Positions 36,773 through 48,039 are shown, counted from the first letter of the stretch. The stretch is 52,881 bases of DNA from Gloeocapsa sp. DLM2.Bin57 (GCA_007693955.1 RECR01000135.1:1-52881); one strand, 5' to 3'. The notes: generated from the sequence alone by a model not told the origin. Numbers and translations: made by a program.

Positions 36773-37708
36773 ATGATTCACGCAACACTGCATCAACTCG
36801 CCGTATTTGAAGCCACAGCGCGTTTAGGGAGTTTTACCCGCGCCGCAGAGGAGTTGTATATCACTCAACCGACGGTATCTAGTCAAATTAAGCAACTGAC
36901 TAAAGTAATTGGTTTACCCTTGTTTGAACAAATTGGTAAACGTTTATACTTAACCGAAGCGGGCAAAGAGTTACTGAAAACCTGTCAAGATATTTTTGAA
37001 CGTTTAGATAACTTTGAGATGAAAATTGCTGATCTCAAGGGTACTAAACAGGGAAAATTACGCCTAGCTGTAATTACTACGGCTAAATACTTTATTCCGA
37101 GGATTTTGGGGGCTTTTTGTGAACAGTATCCAGGTATAGACGTCTCTCTTGATGTCACCAATCATCAAAAAATGCAGCGTCAGATGTTGGAAAATGACCA
37201 TGATTTGTATATCCTCAGTCAACCTCCCGAGGAAGTGGATTTACATAGTCAACCATTTCTAGAAAATCCTCTAGTAGTAGTAGCCCGTAGTGATCATCCT
37301 CTGGCTAAAGAGAAAAATATCCCGATTGAATCATTAAATCATGAACCCTTTATTATGCGTGAAGAAGGTTCGGGTACTCGCGCTGCAGTACTAGAACTTT
37401 TTGAACGTAATCAGATTCGAGTAGCGGTAAGGTTAGAGTTAGGTAGTAATGAAGCGATTAAACAGGCGATCGCTGGTGGTTTGGGGATATCAGTATTGTC
37501 TCAACATACCTTAATTTCCCAAATTCCTAACCCTGAGTTAGTCATACTAGACGTGCAACATTTTCCGATTCGGCGTCGTTGGTACGTTGCTCATCTCTCA
37601 GGAAAACGTCTCTCAATTATTGCCCAAACCTTTCTAGACTATTTGATCGTCAAAAGTCAACAGATAGATATTTCTTTGTTAAAAAATAATTTAGTTTCAA
37701 GAGGTTAA
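36773..37708 (+). CDS. ccmR: LysR-type CO2-responsive regulator CcmR/NdhR
   Basis: 311 aa. N-terminal helix-turn-helix (HQLAVFEATARLGSFTRAAE ... TQPTVSSQIKQL) and a LysR effector domain. The sequence belongs to the CmpR/NdhR/CbbR group that controls inorganic-carbon uptake genes, sensing metabolites such as 2-phosphoglycolate, 2-oxoglutarate or NADP. Position just upstream of ndhF3-ndhD3-cupA (three-base gap) on the same strand supports CcmR/NdhR over CmpR. Palindromic sites precede it. Confidence 0.85.
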   Translation: MIHATLHQLAVFEATARLGSFTRAAEELYITQPTVSSQIKQLTKVIGLPLFEQIGKRLYLTEAGKELLKTCQDIFERLDNFEMKIADLKGTKQGKLRLAVITTAKYFIPRILGAFCEQYPGIDVSLDVTNHQKMQRQMLENDHDLYILSQPPEEVDLHSQPFLENPLVVVARSDHPLAKEKNIPIESLNHEPFIMREEGSGTRAAVLELFERNQIRVAVRLELGSNEAIKQAIAGGLGISVLSQHTLISQIPNPELVILDVQHFPIRRRWYVAHLSGKRLSIIAQTFLDYLIVKSQQIDISLLKNNLVSRG

Positions 37709-37711
37709 GGA

Positions 37712-39538
37712 ATGCTCAATAGTCTTTACCAGACTGTCTGGTTAGTTCCCTGTTACTCTTTATTAGGGACGATTTTAGTTATACCTTGGTCACCTGGTTT
37801 GATGCGTAATCTTGGACCTAGAGCTAGTGGGTATATTAATATTTTGCTAACTACGATCGCTTTTTTACATAGTTTGCTCGCTTTGCCAATAGCTCTCCAG
37901 TCTAGTACTCAGTATAGTTCATTTAACTGGTTAGAGACGGCTAATTTAAACATTTCTTTAGATCTAGAATTTTCCCAAGTCAATATTATCGCCCTAATTC
38001 TGATTACAGGCTTAAATCTGTTAGCCCAAATCTACGCTGTAGGTTATATGGAGATGGATTGGGGATGGCCGAGGTTTTTCTCTCTGTTAAATCTATTTGA
38101 AGCGGGGATGTGTACCCTAGTTTTGTGTAATTCCTTGTTTTTTAGTTATGTAGTGCTAGAAATACTGACTCTGGGTACTTATTTATTGATTGGTTTTTGG
38201 TTCAATCAATCTTTAGTGGTAACTGGTGCGCGAGATGCTTTTTTAACTAAACGGGTAGGTGATTTAATCCTGTTAATGGGGGTAGTGGCTTTATTACCTT
38301 TAGCGGGAACTTGGAATTATACCGAACTAGCCAAATGGGCCCAAACCGCCCAAATTAGCTCTCAAACCGCTACTCTTCTCTGTTTAGCTTTAATTGCAGG
38401 ACCTTTGGCTAAATGCGCTCAATTTCCTCTGCATTTATGGTTAGATGAAGCGATGGAAGGACCAATGCCAGCTACTATTTTACGTAGTACAGTGGTTGTA
38501 TCTACAGGAGCTTGGGTATTAATTAAGTTACAACCAGTATTAGCCTTATCGGGGATAACCTCAGAGGTAATGTTGGTAATCGGTGCAGCTACAGCGGTAG
38601 GAGCTTCTTTAATAGCGATCGCCCAAATCGATATCAAAAGATCTCTCTCTTATTCGGTGAGTGGGTATATGGGTTTAGTCTTTATCGCGGTAGCAACTCA
38701 ACAAGAGACGATCGCCCTGAAGCTATTATTAGTCTATGGGTTAGCCATGGCGTTGTTAGTCATGAGTATCGGTGGTATTGTCTTAAACAATATTAGCCAA
38801 GACTTGAGACAATATGGCGGTTTATGGAGTCGTCGTCCGATTTCAGGTGTAGCCTATCTAGTGGGGGCAACAGCTTTAGTAGCTTTTCCACCTTTAGGGG
38901 GTTTTTGGGTATTAAGTGAATTTGTGCAAGGATTATGGAAAGAACACCCAGCAGTAGCCCTAGTAGTAATTCTGGTGAATGGTTTAACCGCTTTTAGCGT
39001 GATGCGGGAATTTTGCGCTATTTTTGGAGGTGAACCGAAAGCTATGACGGTGCGATCGCCAGAAGGTTTATGGGCGTTAGTTTTACCCATGACTTTTTTA
39101 ACGGGAATGGTATTGCATCTACCCTTGTTATTAGGAGTAGCAGGATTATTACCCAACTCGGGAAGTTTTAACGAAGGATTAATCGGGATGTTGTTGCTAT
39201 CAACCTTATTAGGTGGAGGATTAGCGATATATATCTATCTCAACGACAAGATCACCAAACCGATTGTTTTACAACCACAAGGAATACAAGACTTTTTCGC
39301 TTACGATTTTTACACCGCTAAACTCTATAAATTAACCATCGTCGGCGCAGTTAACCTAGTATCTCAATTAATCTCCTGGTTTGACCGCTTTATTATCGAT
39401 GGAATAGTTAATTTAGTTGGTTTAGTCACGGTATTTAGTGGTCAAAGCTTGAAATACAACGTTTCAGGACAAACTCAATTTTACGCCCTATCAATTCTGA
39501 TTGGGGTAGCTATTTTTTGTTTTTTAATCCTACTGTAA
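37712..39538 (+). CDS. ndhF3: NDH-1MS subunit NdhF3
   Basis: 608-aa, about 16 membrane helices, of the NuoL/NdhF antiporter-like family. GARDAFLTKRVGDLILLMGV, AKCAQFPLHLWLDEAMEGPMPATILR and AIAQIDIKRSLSYSVSGYMG are the proton-channel core. It belongs to the low-CO2-inducible NDH-1MS complex with NdhD3 and CupA, which converts CO2 to bicarbonate at the thylakoid membrane. Gene order regulator-F3-D3-cupA confirms the F3 type over the respiratory F1. Four bases separate it from ndhD3. Confidence 0.93.
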   Translation: MLNSLYQTVWLVPCYSLLGTILVIPWSPGLMRNLGPRASGYINILLTTIAFLHSLLALPIALQSSTQYSSFNWLETANLNISLDLEFSQVNIIALILITGLNLLAQIYAVGYMEMDWGWPRFFSLLNLFEAGMCTLVLCNSLFFSYVVLEILTLGTYLLIGFWFNQSLVVTGARDAFLTKRVGDLILLMGVVALLPLAGTWNYTELAKWAQTAQISSQTATLLCLALIAGPLAKCAQFPLHLWLDEAMEGPMPATILRSTVVVSTGAWVLIKLQPVLALSGITSEVMLVIGAATAVGASLIAIAQIDIKRSLSYSVSGYMGLVFIAVATQQETIALKLLLVYGLAMALLVMSIGGIVLNNISQDLRQYGGLWSRRPISGVAYLVGATALVAFPPLGGFWVLSEFVQGLWKEHPAVALVVILVNGLTAFSVMREFCAIFGGEPKAMTVRSPEGLWALVLPMTFLTGMVLHLPLLLGVAGLLPNSGSFNEGLIGMLLLSTLLGGGLAIYIYLNDKITKPIVLQPQGIQDFFAYDFYTAKLYKLTIVGAVNLVSQLISWFDRFIIDGIVNLVGLVTVFSGQSLKYNVSGQTQFYALSILIGVAIFCFLILL

Positions 39539-39542
39539 AATC

Positions 39543-41027
39543 ATGCTGAGTATCTTACTTTGGTTACCCGTTATCGCTGCTTTATTGGTGGGATTTCTCC
39601 CTGTTGCTTTGAATGCTGTACGCTTAAGACAAATTACCACTGTCTTTACTTGTCTAACTATTGCGGTGAGTTTAATTTTACTCTGGCAATTCAACTACTA
39701 TGATACCCAAGGGCAATTTAGTGAGTATCTCCCCTGGATTGAACCCATTGGTTTAAACTATAGTCTAGCGGTAGATGGTATATCCCTACCTTTGTTAATT
39801 CTCAATGGGATTTTAACCCTAGTAGCTATCTACAGTATTGGTGAAAAAGTAGAGCGTCCCCGTTTATACTATTCTCTAATACTGCTAAGTAATGGGGGTA
39901 TCGCAGGAGCATTAATGGCGCAAAATCTGTTATTGTTCGTCATTTTTTACGAAATTGAGCTAATACCCTTTTACTTACTCATTTCTATCTGGGGTGGACC
40001 TAATCGCGCTTACGCTGGAATCAAGTTTCTTTTATATACAGCTATTTCAGGTTTACTAGTATTAGCTGCTTTCTTAGGAATAGCTTGGTTAAGTGGATCA
40101 GGAAATTTTGACTATCAATCTATCTCTACCCTAGAATTATCCTCAAAAACCCAACTAATTCTCCTCACACTTTTAGTAGTAGGTTTCGGTATTAAAATAC
40201 CCCTAGTTCCCCTGCATACCTGGTTACCAGACGCCTATACTGAAGCATCTCCCGCGGTAACGATTCTGTTAGGAGGAATACTAGCGAAATTAGGTACTTA
40301 TGGCTTAATTCGCTTTGGTTTACAGTTATTCCCTGAAACTTGGCGATTAATAGCCCCAGGATTAGCGATTGTGGGGACAATTACCGTAGTCTATGGTGCA
40401 CTAAGCGCCATCGCCCAAAAAGACATTAAGCGCATGGTAGCTTATAGCTCCATTGGTCACATGGGTTATATACTAGTAGCGATCGCCGCTTGGACAGAAT
40501 TAAGCTTACTTGGCGCAGTAGCCCAAATGCTAAGCCACGGCTTGATTTTAGCCCTGTTATTCCACCTAGTAGGTATCGTGGAACGTAAAGCAGGAACAAG
40601 AGATTTAGACGTACTCAATGGTTTAATGAATCCTATCCGTGGTTTACCCCTAACTAGTGCTTTACTAATCCTAGCAGGGATGGCGAGTGCGGGTATTCCT
40701 GGTTTAGTAGGATTTGTGGCAGAATTTTTAATTTTCCAAGGCAGTTTTACTACTTTCCCCATTCCTACCCTACTCTGTATTATCGCTTCAGGTTTAACCG
40801 CTGTTTATTTTGTTATCCTTCTCAATCGTACTTGTTTTGGGAAACTTGATAACCGCTTAGCGTACTATCCCCGAGTACAGTGGTCTGAAAAAATACCCGC
40901 TTTGATTCTCGCAGCAATGATTTTTGTCTTGGGAATCCAACCTAACTGGTTAGTTCGCCCAACAGAAACTACTACCAATGCGATCGCAGCTGCGACTCAA
41001 CTAGTGCAAACATACGCCCAGAGGTAA
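39543..41027 (+). CDS. ndhD3: NDH-1MS subunit NdhD3
   Basis: 494 aa, about 14 membrane helices, NuoM/NdhD family. Key motifs are FYEIELIPFYLLISIWGGPN with the conserved Glu, PLVPLHTWLPDAYTEASPAV, AIAQKDIKRMVAYSSIGHMG and MLSHGLILALLFHLVG. Partner of NdhF3 in the high-affinity CO2 uptake complex; proton pumping is thought to drive CO2 hydration by CupA. It is followed five bases later by cupA. Confidence 0.93.
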   Translation: MLSILLWLPVIAALLVGFLPVALNAVRLRQITTVFTCLTIAVSLILLWQFNYYDTQGQFSEYLPWIEPIGLNYSLAVDGISLPLLILNGILTLVAIYSIGEKVERPRLYYSLILLSNGGIAGALMAQNLLLFVIFYEIELIPFYLLISIWGGPNRAYAGIKFLLYTAISGLLVLAAFLGIAWLSGSGNFDYQSISTLELSSKTQLILLTLLVVGFGIKIPLVPLHTWLPDAYTEASPAVTILLGGILAKLGTYGLIRFGLQLFPETWRLIAPGLAIVGTITVVYGALSAIAQKDIKRMVAYSSIGHMGYILVAIAAWTELSLLGAVAQMLSHGLILALLFHLVGIVERKAGTRDLDVLNGLMNPIRGLPLTSALLILAGMASAGIPGLVGFVAEFLIFQGSFTTFPIPTLLCIIASGLTAVYFVILLNRTCFGKLDNRLAYYPRVQWSEKIPALILAAMIFVLGIQPNWLVRPTETTTNAIAAATQLVQTYAQR

Positions 41028-41032
41028 TAAAT

Positions 41033-42322
41033 ATGGTACAAACTCTCACTACTCTACCCCCTTCTACCCACGAATTCGCCGACATTATCCACCGTCTCGA
41101 AGGGGGAGGATCGATGTTACCCGATACACCAGAAAATCTGATGCAGATTATCGGTATCTATAAAGCTTACGCTGTACCTATGGACTTTTATTGGCGGGAT
41201 TTACTCTATATCGCTGAACAAGTCTTTCTTAACCCGTTACCCTTTTTTAAATATTTCCTCCCTGATAGTTATCTACAACGTCATAACCATTACGCAGGAG
41301 ATGATGCAGTGTTAAGGGTTTGGCGCGGTGAAGCGGAAGCCCATCCAGAATTACTGGCTTTTATGGCAAAGGGTGAAACTATCCCTGGACCAAAAATCTT
41401 CCATCACTTATTACACGATCGCATTAATATGGAATTCGCTGAAGCTTGTATGCGCGCTATGTTTTGGCATGGTCGTGATATGGGTTTGGGTAAGTTTGAC
41501 GCCTATCTAGATAGCGATGAATATAAAGCTAACGCTGACAAAGCGATTAAAGCTTATTTTCGCGGTAACCCCGTGATGTTGGGTTTATATCGTCTCTTCC
41601 CCGAGATGTTTATTGAACAGGTACGCCAATTATCTTATTACGCTAATCTAGGGTTATTCTGGGAAGTCATGGCTCCTGTATTCTTTGAGATGTCGGATCT
41701 CTATGATGAGGGTAAGATGACTACCGTCAAAGAAGCGATGGAGTTTCTAGTTAACGGTATTTTCGCTGCTGCAGGACGCCCCATTTATCATAATGTTTAT
41801 ATTCGGGGGGAATGTTATGAGATTGTCCCTGAATCTGAAGGTTTTACTTGGCTACATGAAGCAGCTTTACCCTACGTGGAAGCGGTTTTTTACCGTACCT
41901 CTCCTTTCCGTGGTACTAAATCATACAATGCTCAAGCTCAACAAGTACCCGATGAACAAAAAGACTTCCATTACGGTATTCTCTACGCTGATGTTTTCCC
42001 TGTAGGTACTGCGGGTATTCCACCTACCCTATTAATGGATGATATGTCTCACTTTTTACCCGAATATCTCAAAGAATATTATCGTCAACATTGTCGCGGT
42101 GAAGATGATATGTTGATTCAATTGGGTATCTCTTTTCAACGTTCTATGTATAACGTTACTTCTGCGGTTATTCAAGCTTTGCGCACCGCTTTACATTATC
42201 CTCTCGATGATCCTAATCCTGAACACCTTTTAATCAACCGTCAGTTTTATGAGAGTCAATTAGACCGTTTTAAACGTCCTGAAGCGAGGTTAAGGGATAT
42301 TCAGAGTCCTGACTATCGCTAA
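41033..42322 (+). CDS. cupA: CO2 hydration protein CupA (ChpY)
   Basis: 429 aa, soluble and without long membrane helices. HEFADIIHRLEGGGSMLPDT, PMDFYWRDLLYIAEQVFLN, and the His/Asp-rich HHLLHDRINMEFAEACMRAM are characteristic of CupA/ChpY, the carbonic-anhydrase-like subunit docked on NDH-1MS. Full length. The small partner gene cupS, which follows cupA in several cyanobacteria, is not present here: a terminator and the convergent tkt gene come next. Confidence 0.92.
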   Translation: MVQTLTTLPPSTHEFADIIHRLEGGGSMLPDTPENLMQIIGIYKAYAVPMDFYWRDLLYIAEQVFLNPLPFFKYFLPDSYLQRHNHYAGDDAVLRVWRGEAEAHPELLAFMAKGETIPGPKIFHHLLHDRINMEFAEACMRAMFWHGRDMGLGKFDAYLDSDEYKANADKAIKAYFRGNPVMLGLYRLFPEMFIEQVRQLSYYANLGLFWEVMAPVFFEMSDLYDEGKMTTVKEAMEFLVNGIFAAAGRPIYHNVYIRGECYEIVPESEGFTWLHEAALPYVEAVFYRTSPFRGTKSYNAQAQQVPDEQKDFHYGILYADVFPVGTAGIPPTLLMDDMSHFLPEYLKEYYRQHCRGEDDMLIQLGISFQRSMYNVTSAVIQALRTALHYPLDDPNPEHLLINRQFYESQLDRFKRPEARLRDIQSPDYR

Positions 42323-42329
42323 AAAACAG

Positions 42330-42349
42330 CCCCACTCAAGAGAGTGGGG
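42330..42349 (-). terminator. Rho-independent terminator between cupA and tkt
   Basis: A perfect 8-bp stem CCCCACTC (42330-42337)/GAGTGGGG (42342-42349) with AAGA loop. On the minus strand it is followed by a T6 run (GCTGTTTTTTAG), making it a good terminator for tkt. It probably also halts cupA transcripts from the other side, where the T-run is poorer. It fills the 35-base gap between the two convergent stops. Confidence 0.85.
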
Positions 42350-42357
42350 ATTTGTGA

Positions 42358-44364
42358 CTAGGCTAATAAAGCTTTAGCTTGTTTAACGATATTATCTACG
42401 GTGAAGCCGAATTTTTCTAAAACTACTTCTCCAGGGGCGGATGCTCCGAAAGTATCGATACCAATACTAGCGCCTTCGCTACCGACGTAACGAGACCAAC
42501 CCATAGTTGAACCCGCTTCTACAGATAGTTTTTTACTAACTGCTTTGGGTAAAACAGATTCTTTATAAGCTGCATCCTGCTGCTCAAATAGTTCCCAACT
42601 AGGCATCGAAACTACTCTGACTTTAACCCCTTCTTGGGCTAAGATAGCTGCTGCTTCTACACAGAGATAGGTTTCACCACCTGTACCAATGAGAATTAGT
42701 TCGGGTGTTCCTTCACAGTCTTCGAGAATATAAGCACCAAGGGCTGTATTTTCGATGGAAGATCCTGCTAGATTGGGTAAGTTTTGACGAGAAAAAGCCA
42801 ATAGAGTAGGTCCATGACGGTTTTCTACGGCTACTTTATAAGCTCCAGAGGTTTCATTACCATCGGCGGGACGAATGACAACCAAGTTAGGAATAAGGCG
42901 TAAAGAAGCGATATGCTCAACGGGTTGATGAGTAGGTCCGTCTTCTCCTAGGGCGATGGAATCATGAGTCATAACCCAGATAACCCCTGCTTCTGATAAA
43001 GCTGACACGCGAATGGCGTTGCGCATATAGTCGGTAAAGACGAGGAAGGTAGCGCCGTAGGGAATCAAACCAGAGTTATGTAGAGCGATACCGTTACAGA
43101 TAGCTCCCATGGCGTGTTCTCTTACCCCAAAGCGCAGGTTACGATTTTGGTATTGACCTTTTTGAAAGTCGCCATAACCCTTGAGTAGGGTTTTGTTGGA
43201 GGGGGCTAAATCCGCTGAACCACCGATTAATTCTGGTAAAACTCCTGCTATAGCGTTGAGGGTAGCTCCCGATTGGTTACGGGTAGCGTCTTTTTTGCTT
43301 TCAGGGGTATAGGTGGGAAGTGCATCTGCCCATCCTTCGGGAAGTTTACCGCTTCTGAGTCTTTCGAGTAGGGCTGCTTCTTCGGGATATTTGGTTTTAT
43401 AGGCGTTGAATAGTTCGTTCCACTCGCTTTCTAGTTGAGCACCTTTAGCTACGGCTTTACGGAAGTGGTCTAGTGCGTCTGCGGGTACTTCAAATTCGGG
43501 ATATTGCCAACCTAAACTTTCACGGGTGGCTTGAATTTCGGTTTTACCTAGGGGTGAGCCGTGAACATCGTGGCTATTGGCTTTGTTGGGTGAGCCATAA
43601 CCAATGGTGGTGGTAATTTTGATCAAAGAGGGTTTATCGGTGACTGCTTTAGCCGCGGCGATCGCTTTTGCCATTGCTTCTAAGTCTGTGTTACCGTCTT
43701 CTACGTGTTGTACGTGCCAGCCATAGGCTTCGTAACGTTTAGCCACGTCTTCGGTAAAGGAGATATCGGTAGAGCCGTCGATGGAGATATGGTTGTCGTC
43801 GTAAAGGGCGATTAACTTACCTAAGCCTAGGTGTCCTGCCAAAGAACAAGCTTCACCAGATATACCTTCCATATTACATCCATCTCCTAGGATGACGTAG
43901 GTGTAATGGTCGATTAGGGGAAAGTCTGGTTTATTAAAGGTTGCGGCTAAGTGGGCTTGGGCGATCGCCAATCCCACTGCGTTAGCGATACCTTGTCCTA
44001 GTGGTCCTGTGGTTACTTCTATCCCTTTGGTTATGTGATTTTCGGGGTGTCCTGGGGTTTTGGAGTTCCACTGACGAAATTGTTTAATATCTTCTAGACC
44101 AACGCTATCGTATCCTGTTAAATATAATAACGCATAGTGTAACATACAACCGTGACCTGCTGACAAGACGAAGCGATCGCGGTTTAACCAATCAGGGTTT
44201 TTGGGGTTATAGCGTAAGAAGCGATCCCAAAGGACAAAAGCCATCGGGGCTGCTCCCATGGGTAAACCTGGGTGACCTGAGTTAGCTTTTTCTACGGCGT
44301 CTATCGCCAGAAAACGGATAGAATTGATACAAAGTTCTGAAAGTGACTGAGCTTGAACAACCAT
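42358..44364 (-). CDS. tkt: Transketolase
   Basis: 668 aa. Thiamine-pyrophosphate domain with [20 protein letters not shown] and [20 protein letters not shown], pyrimidine domain with [14 protein letters not shown] and [19 protein letters not shown], and a C-terminal domain. Transketolase moves two-carbon units in the Calvin cycle and oxidative pentose phosphate pathway. It lies last in acpP-fabF-tkt on the minus strand, an order I recall from many cyanobacteria. Its cofactor is supplied by the thiamine pathway represented by thiC in the same window. Confidence 0.96.
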   Translation of the reverse strand: MVVQAQSLSELCINSIRFLAIDAVEKANSGHPGLPMGAAPMAFVLWDRFLRYNPKNPDWLNRDRFVLSAGHGCMLHYALLYLTGYDSVGLEDIKQFRQWNSKTPGHPENHITKGIEVTTGPLGQGIANAVGLAIAQAHLAATFNKPDFPLIDHYTYVILGDGCNMEGISGEACSLAGHLGLGKLIALYDDNHISIDGSTDISFTEDVAKRYEAYGWHVQHVEDGNTDLEAMAKAIAAAKAVTDKPSLIKITTTIGYGSPNKANSHDVHGSPLGKTEIQATRESLGWQYPEFEVPADALDHFRKAVAKGAQLESEWNELFNAYKTKYPEEAALLERLRSGKLPEGWADALPTYTPESKKDATRNQSGATLNAIAGVLPELIGGSADLAPSNKTLLKGYGDFQKGQYQNRNLRFGVREHAMGAICNGIALHNSGLIPYGATFLVFTDYMRNAIRVSALSEAGVIWVMTHDSIALGEDGPTHQPVEHIASLRLIPNLVVIRPADGNETSGAYKVAVENRHGPTLLAFSRQNLPNLAGSSIENTALGAYILEDCEGTPELILIGTGGETYLCVEAAAILAQEGVKVRVVSMPSWELFEQQDAAYKESVLPKAVSKKLSVEAGSTMGWSRYVGSEGASIGIDTFGASAPGEVVLEKFGFTVDNIVKQAKALLA

Positions 44365-44415
44365 AATCTTGATTTGCTTTAATTTGACTCTACAATAATC
44401 ATCTCATTATTCTGA

Positions 44416-45666
44416 TTAATATTTTTTAAAGATTAGCGTGGCGTTATTTCCTCCAAAACCGAAGGAATTAGATAGCGCTATCTCTACTTTTTGCTCACGA
44501 CTCTCTAGAGGTACATAGTCTAGATCACATTCGGGATCGGCATTATCTAGATTGATCGTGGCGTGAATTTTATCTTGATATATTGACATCACTGTGGCAA
44601 TTGCTTCGATACCTCCTGATCCTCCTAGCAAATGTCCTGTCATGGACTTTGTGGAGCTTATCGCTAATTTATAAGCGTGTTCTCCAAAAGTTTTTTTGAT
44701 TGCTTTAGTTTCATTGATATCGTTAGCGGGGGTGCTTGTGCCGTGAGCATTGATATAATCTACTTGCTCTGGTTTGATTAGAGCGTCTAAGATGGCTAGT
44801 TCCATTGAACGTGTTGCTCCGCGTCCTTCTGGAGCTGGAGCTGTCAGATGATAAGCGTCACAACTTAACCCATAGCCGATTACTTCGGCGTAGATTTTGG
44901 CATTTCTAGCTAGAGCGTGTTCTAACTCTTCGAGAATTAAGATTCCGCTTCCTTCCCCCATTACGAAGCCATCGCGATCCTTATCAAATGGTCTGCTCCC
45001 TTGAGTTGGTTGCTCATTGTGGCTAAAACATAGAGCTTTGGCTGCGCTAAACCCTGCTAATGACAGAGGTGTTATGGCTGCTTCTGCTCCCCCACAAATC
45101 ATAGCTTTGACGTAGCCTCTTTGAATCATGCGCAAGGCTTCCCCAATGCCATGAGTCCCGGCTGCACAAGCTGTTACTGGGCAGAGATTTGGTCCTGTTA
45201 CCCCTAATTGAATTGCCACCTGTGCTGCTGCCATATTAGCGATCATCATCGGTACCATAAAGGGGCTGCAACGAGAGGGTCCTTTAGTTAGACACACTTC
45301 ATGTTGTGTTTCTAGGACTTGCAATCCGCCTATTCCTGTGCCGATGGCTACGCCTATTGCTTCTGAGTTGAGATCGTTAATAACTAATCCTGAATCTGCT
45401 ATGGCTTCTTTACTTGCTACTACAGCAAATTGAGCAAAGCGATCCATTCTTTTAGCTTCTTTGCGGTTGATATATTCATTGGCGTCAAATCCCTTGACTT
45501 CTCCTGCAATTTTACAGGCTTGATTGGAGGCGTCAAATAGAGTAATCGGTCCAATTCCACTCTTTCCACTGAGTAAACCTTCCCAGTATGTTTCCAGATT
45601 GTTTCCGAGGGGGCTTATCACCCCTAATCCCGTTACCACAACTCGTTTCAGTTGTAAATTGGTCAT
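44416..45666 (-). CDS. fabF: 3-oxoacyl-ACP synthase II FabF
   Basis: 416 aa condensing enzyme. The active-site Cys is in [15 protein letters not shown], catalytic His in [14 protein letters not shown] and [15 protein letters not shown], and the end has [15 protein letters not shown]. It elongates acyl chains with malonyl-ACP in fatty-acid synthesis. The acpP gene precedes it by 70 bases and tkt follows after 51 bases. Full length, no anomalies. Confidence 0.95.
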   Translation of the reverse strand: MTNLQLKRVVVTGLGVISPLGNNLETYWEGLLSGKSGIGPITLFDASNQACKIAGEVKGFDANEYINRKEAKRMDRFAQFAVVASKEAIADSGLVINDLNSEAIGVAIGTGIGGLQVLETQHEVCLTKGPSRCSPFMVPMMIANMAAAQVAIQLGVTGPNLCPVTACAAGTHGIGEALRMIQRGYVKAMICGGAEAAITPLSLAGFSAAKALCFSHNEQPTQGSRPFDKDRDGFVMGEGSGILILEELEHALARNAKIYAEVIGYGLSCDAYHLTAPAPEGRGATRSMELAILDALIKPEQVDYINAHGTSTPANDINETKAIKKTFGEHAYKLAISSTKSMTGHLLGGSGGIEAIATVMSIYQDKIHATINLDNADPECDLDYVPLESREQKVEIALSNSFGFGGNNATLIFKKY

Positions 45667-45736
45667 TTCTTTTATTTATTTCAAAGGCACTTTTTGCGTC
45701 AGGTAGCTTAGATGGGTTAATGGGGGAGTGAAACAG

Positions 45737-45985
45737 TTATGACACTGGTTCTTTTTCTTTAGATATATGCTCTACTACTTTTGCTACTGTATCTAGTTGC
45801 TCGGCTACTTCGTCACTTACTTCTATGTTAAATTCTTCTTCTAGAGCCATAATTAACTCTACTAAGTCTAGAGAATCTGCGCCTAAATCGTTAGCGAAGT
45901 CAGCTTCTAGTTTGACTTGCTCTTCTTCTACTTCTAGTTTCTCTACTACTACTTTTTTTACTCTAGCAAAGATTTCTTCATTCAT
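45737..45985 (-). CDS. acpP: Acyl carrier protein
   Basis: 82 aa, highly acidic. The phosphopantetheine attachment Ser is in DLGADSLDLVELIMALEEEF. The helices EIFARVKKVVVEKLEVEEEQ and VAEQLDTVAKVVEHI match AcpP. It carries acyl intermediates for FabF, encoded just downstream. The 103-base gap to the divergent HdrB-like gene must hold promoters for both units. Confidence 0.96.
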   Translation of the reverse strand: MNEEIFARVKKVVVEKLEVEEEQVKLEADFANDLGADSLDLVELIMALEEEFNIEVSDEVAEQLDTVAKVVEHISKEKEPVS

Positions 45986-46088
45986 TGTTTTTCTTTTTCC
46001 TAGATGATATCCTTAAAGATAGACATTTTTATATCATATCTGAAAAAGGGATCAAAAAAGCAATCTTTGTTTTAACTACAATAAATCT

Positions 46089-46982
46089 ATGCTCAAATAC
46101 GCTTATTTCCCAGGCTGTGTCGCTCAGGGTGCTTGTCGTGAACTGTATTTATCTACCAATGCTCTGGCTAGTGCACTAGGAATCGAGTTACTCGAACTTA
46201 AACAGGCTGCTTGTTGTGGTTCTGGTACTTATAAAGAAGATTCACAATTGTTGGAAGATACGGTTAACGCTCGCAATCTGGCTTTAGCTGAAGCTCTAAA
46301 TTTACCTATGCTAACTCATTGTAGCACTTGTCAAGGGGTGATTGGTCACGTAGATGAAAGACTCAAATCAGCTCAACAAAATAACCCTGATTACCTCAAT
46401 CAAGTTAACAATTTTCTGACTCAACAAAAATGTAATCCCTACCAAGGAACAACAGAGGTTAAACATTTACTCTGGGTTTTGGTAGGAGATTATGGTTTAG
46501 AAGCATTAGCAGCTAAAGTAAAGCGCAAATTAGCTGGGCTAAACTGCGCGGCTTTTTATGGTTGTTATCTACTCAGAGGTCAAGACCATATACCCTATGA
46601 TAACCCGGTTGCTCCTGAATCGTTAGAAAATGTTTTTCGGACTGTAGGAGCTAATCCAATTTATTATCAAGGTAGAACTCAATGTTGTGGTTGGCCCATC
46701 TCTAGTTATGCCACTACCCAAGCTCTACAAATGGCAGGAAAACATCTAGCTGAGGCGAGAGCAGCAGGAGCAGATTGTTTAGTAACCCCTTGTCCTCTTT
46801 GTCATCTGAATCTAGATTCACGTCAACCAGAGGTAGCTAAAGTTACGGGTCAAACTCTTAATCTACCTGTTCTACATATGTCTCAACTAGTATCTCTAGC
46901 TTTAGGTATAGCGCCAGAAAAATTGGGGTTAGATCGTCATGTGGTCTCAACTAAACCAGTGTTAGCAAAATTAGGCTTCTAA
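46089..46982 (+). CDS. HdrB/SdhE-like CCG-domain iron-sulfur protein
   Basis: 297 aa with two Cys-rich CCG domains: CVAQGAC and [11 protein letters not shown] with HCSTCQG in the first, and [18 protein letters not shown] and [10 protein letters not shown] in the second, as in heterodisulfide reductase subunit B. In cyanobacteria such proteins are annotated as HdrB or as a succinate dehydrogenase subunit C/E type; no SdhA/SdhB or HdrA/HdrC gene lies nearby. It probably binds noncubane iron-sulfur clusters and handles thiol/disulfide or quinone electron transfer. Its 3' end overlaps the convergent lipA by 12 bases. Confidence 0.8.
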   Translation: MLKYAYFPGCVAQGACRELYLSTNALASALGIELLELKQAACCGSGTYKEDSQLLEDTVNARNLALAEALNLPMLTHCSTCQGVIGHVDERLKSAQQNNPDYLNQVNNFLTQQKCNPYQGTTEVKHLLWVLVGDYGLEALAAKVKRKLAGLNCAAFYGCYLLRGQDHIPYDNPVAPESLENVFRTVGANPIYYQGRTQCCGWPISSYATTQALQMAGKHLAEARAAGADCLVTPCPLCHLNLDSRQPEVAKVTGQTLNLPVLHMSQLVSLALGIAPEKLGLDRHVVSTKPVLAKLGF

Positions 46983-47885
46983 TTCTCCGGCGTGGTAGGA
47001 ACTCCTAACCAAAGGACCAGAACGCACCTGAGTAAAACCAAGGGAGCGCGCCCAATCACCGAGTTGCTCAAATTCAGCAGGAGTCCAATATTTTTGGACG
47101 GGAAGATGTTCTAGGGAAGGACGTAAATACTGACCTAGGGTAAGGCGATCGCACCCGACAGCTCTTAAATCAGCAAGAGTTTGTTTGATTTCCTCTTCGG
47201 TTTCACCATGTCCTAACATTAAACCAGACTTGGTAGGAAGGTTAGGGTTAAATTCTTTGACTAAACTGAGAACTCCTAAAGAGCGATCGTATTTAGCACC
47301 CCTTCTTACCGGTCCTTGGAGACGTTCCACGGTTTCAATATTATGGTTATAACAAACAGGCTCAGCTTCTACCAATAGTTTAACCCTCTGTTGTTGTTTA
47401 ACAGCTGCATCATGACCACTCCAAAAATCAGGAGTGAGTACCTCAATTTGCGTACCAGGATTGAGTTCACGAATTTTGTCCATTACCTTGACAAACCAAC
47501 TAGCGCCACCGTCGGCTAAATCATCTCTAGCTACAGAAGTAAGAACAACGTAACGTAAGCCTAATAATTGTACTGCTTCAGCGACTTTTTGGGGTTCTTC
47601 GGGGTCTAGGATCATGGGTGCTTGACCTTTTTCTACTTGACAAAAAGCACAAGCACGAGTACAAGTTTGTCCCATTAATAAAAATGTGGCGGTTTTTTGA
47701 GCATAGCATTCACTACGGTTAGGACAACGCCCTTCTTCACAAATAGTATAAATTTGACGTTGTTTAATAATTCGTTGTACCGTAGAAATGTCACTGGCTT
47801 TACCGATACTAGGACGTAACCAAGAAGGTAAATTGCGAATTTCTGAACTCCACTCTTGTTTGAGGTTATTACTAGGGTTAGACAT
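46971..47885 (-). CDS. lipA: Lipoyl synthase
   Basis: 304-aa radical-SAM enzyme. The auxiliary cluster Cys are in [13 protein letters not shown], the SAM cluster is CTRACAFC, and RSSYHAGE at the end supplies the conserved Ser ligand. LipA inserts two sulfurs into octanoyl groups on lipoyl domains of ketoacid dehydrogenases and glycine cleavage H protein. Cyanobacteria often have two lipA genes; which this is cannot be told. A start a few codons either side of MSNPSN is possible. Confidence 0.94.
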   Translation of the reverse strand: MSNPSNNLKQEWSSEIRNLPSWLRPSIGKASDISTVQRIIKQRQIYTICEEGRCPNRSECYAQKTATFLLMGQTCTRACAFCQVEKGQAPMILDPEEPQKVAEAVQLLGLRYVVLTSVARDDLADGGASWFVKVMDKIRELNPGTQIEVLTPDFWSGHDAAVKQQQRVKLLVEAEPVCYNHNIETVERLQGPVRRGAKYDRSLGVLSLVKEFNPNLPTKSGLMLGHGETEEEIKQTLADLRAVGCDRLTLGQYLRPSLEHLPVQKYWTPAEFEQLGDWARSLGFTQVRSGPLVRSSYHAGELEA

Positions 47886-48039
47886 AAATACGAGGAAAAT
47901 GACAGTTTTTATCTATTATCTAATAATTATCAGCGTTATCTAGATAGTTTTAAGTTCTCTGAGAAGTCAAATAGGCTAAAATAAATCTCAAATCACTAAA
48001 AAAATTAATTAAATAAATAGTTATTAAGGAGTAAAATTG

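Noticed and set aside
45985-46179. 64-codon frame overlapping the start of the HdrB-like gene
   Set aside because: It is an out-of-frame reading of the HdrB-like coding sequence plus the acpP upstream gap.
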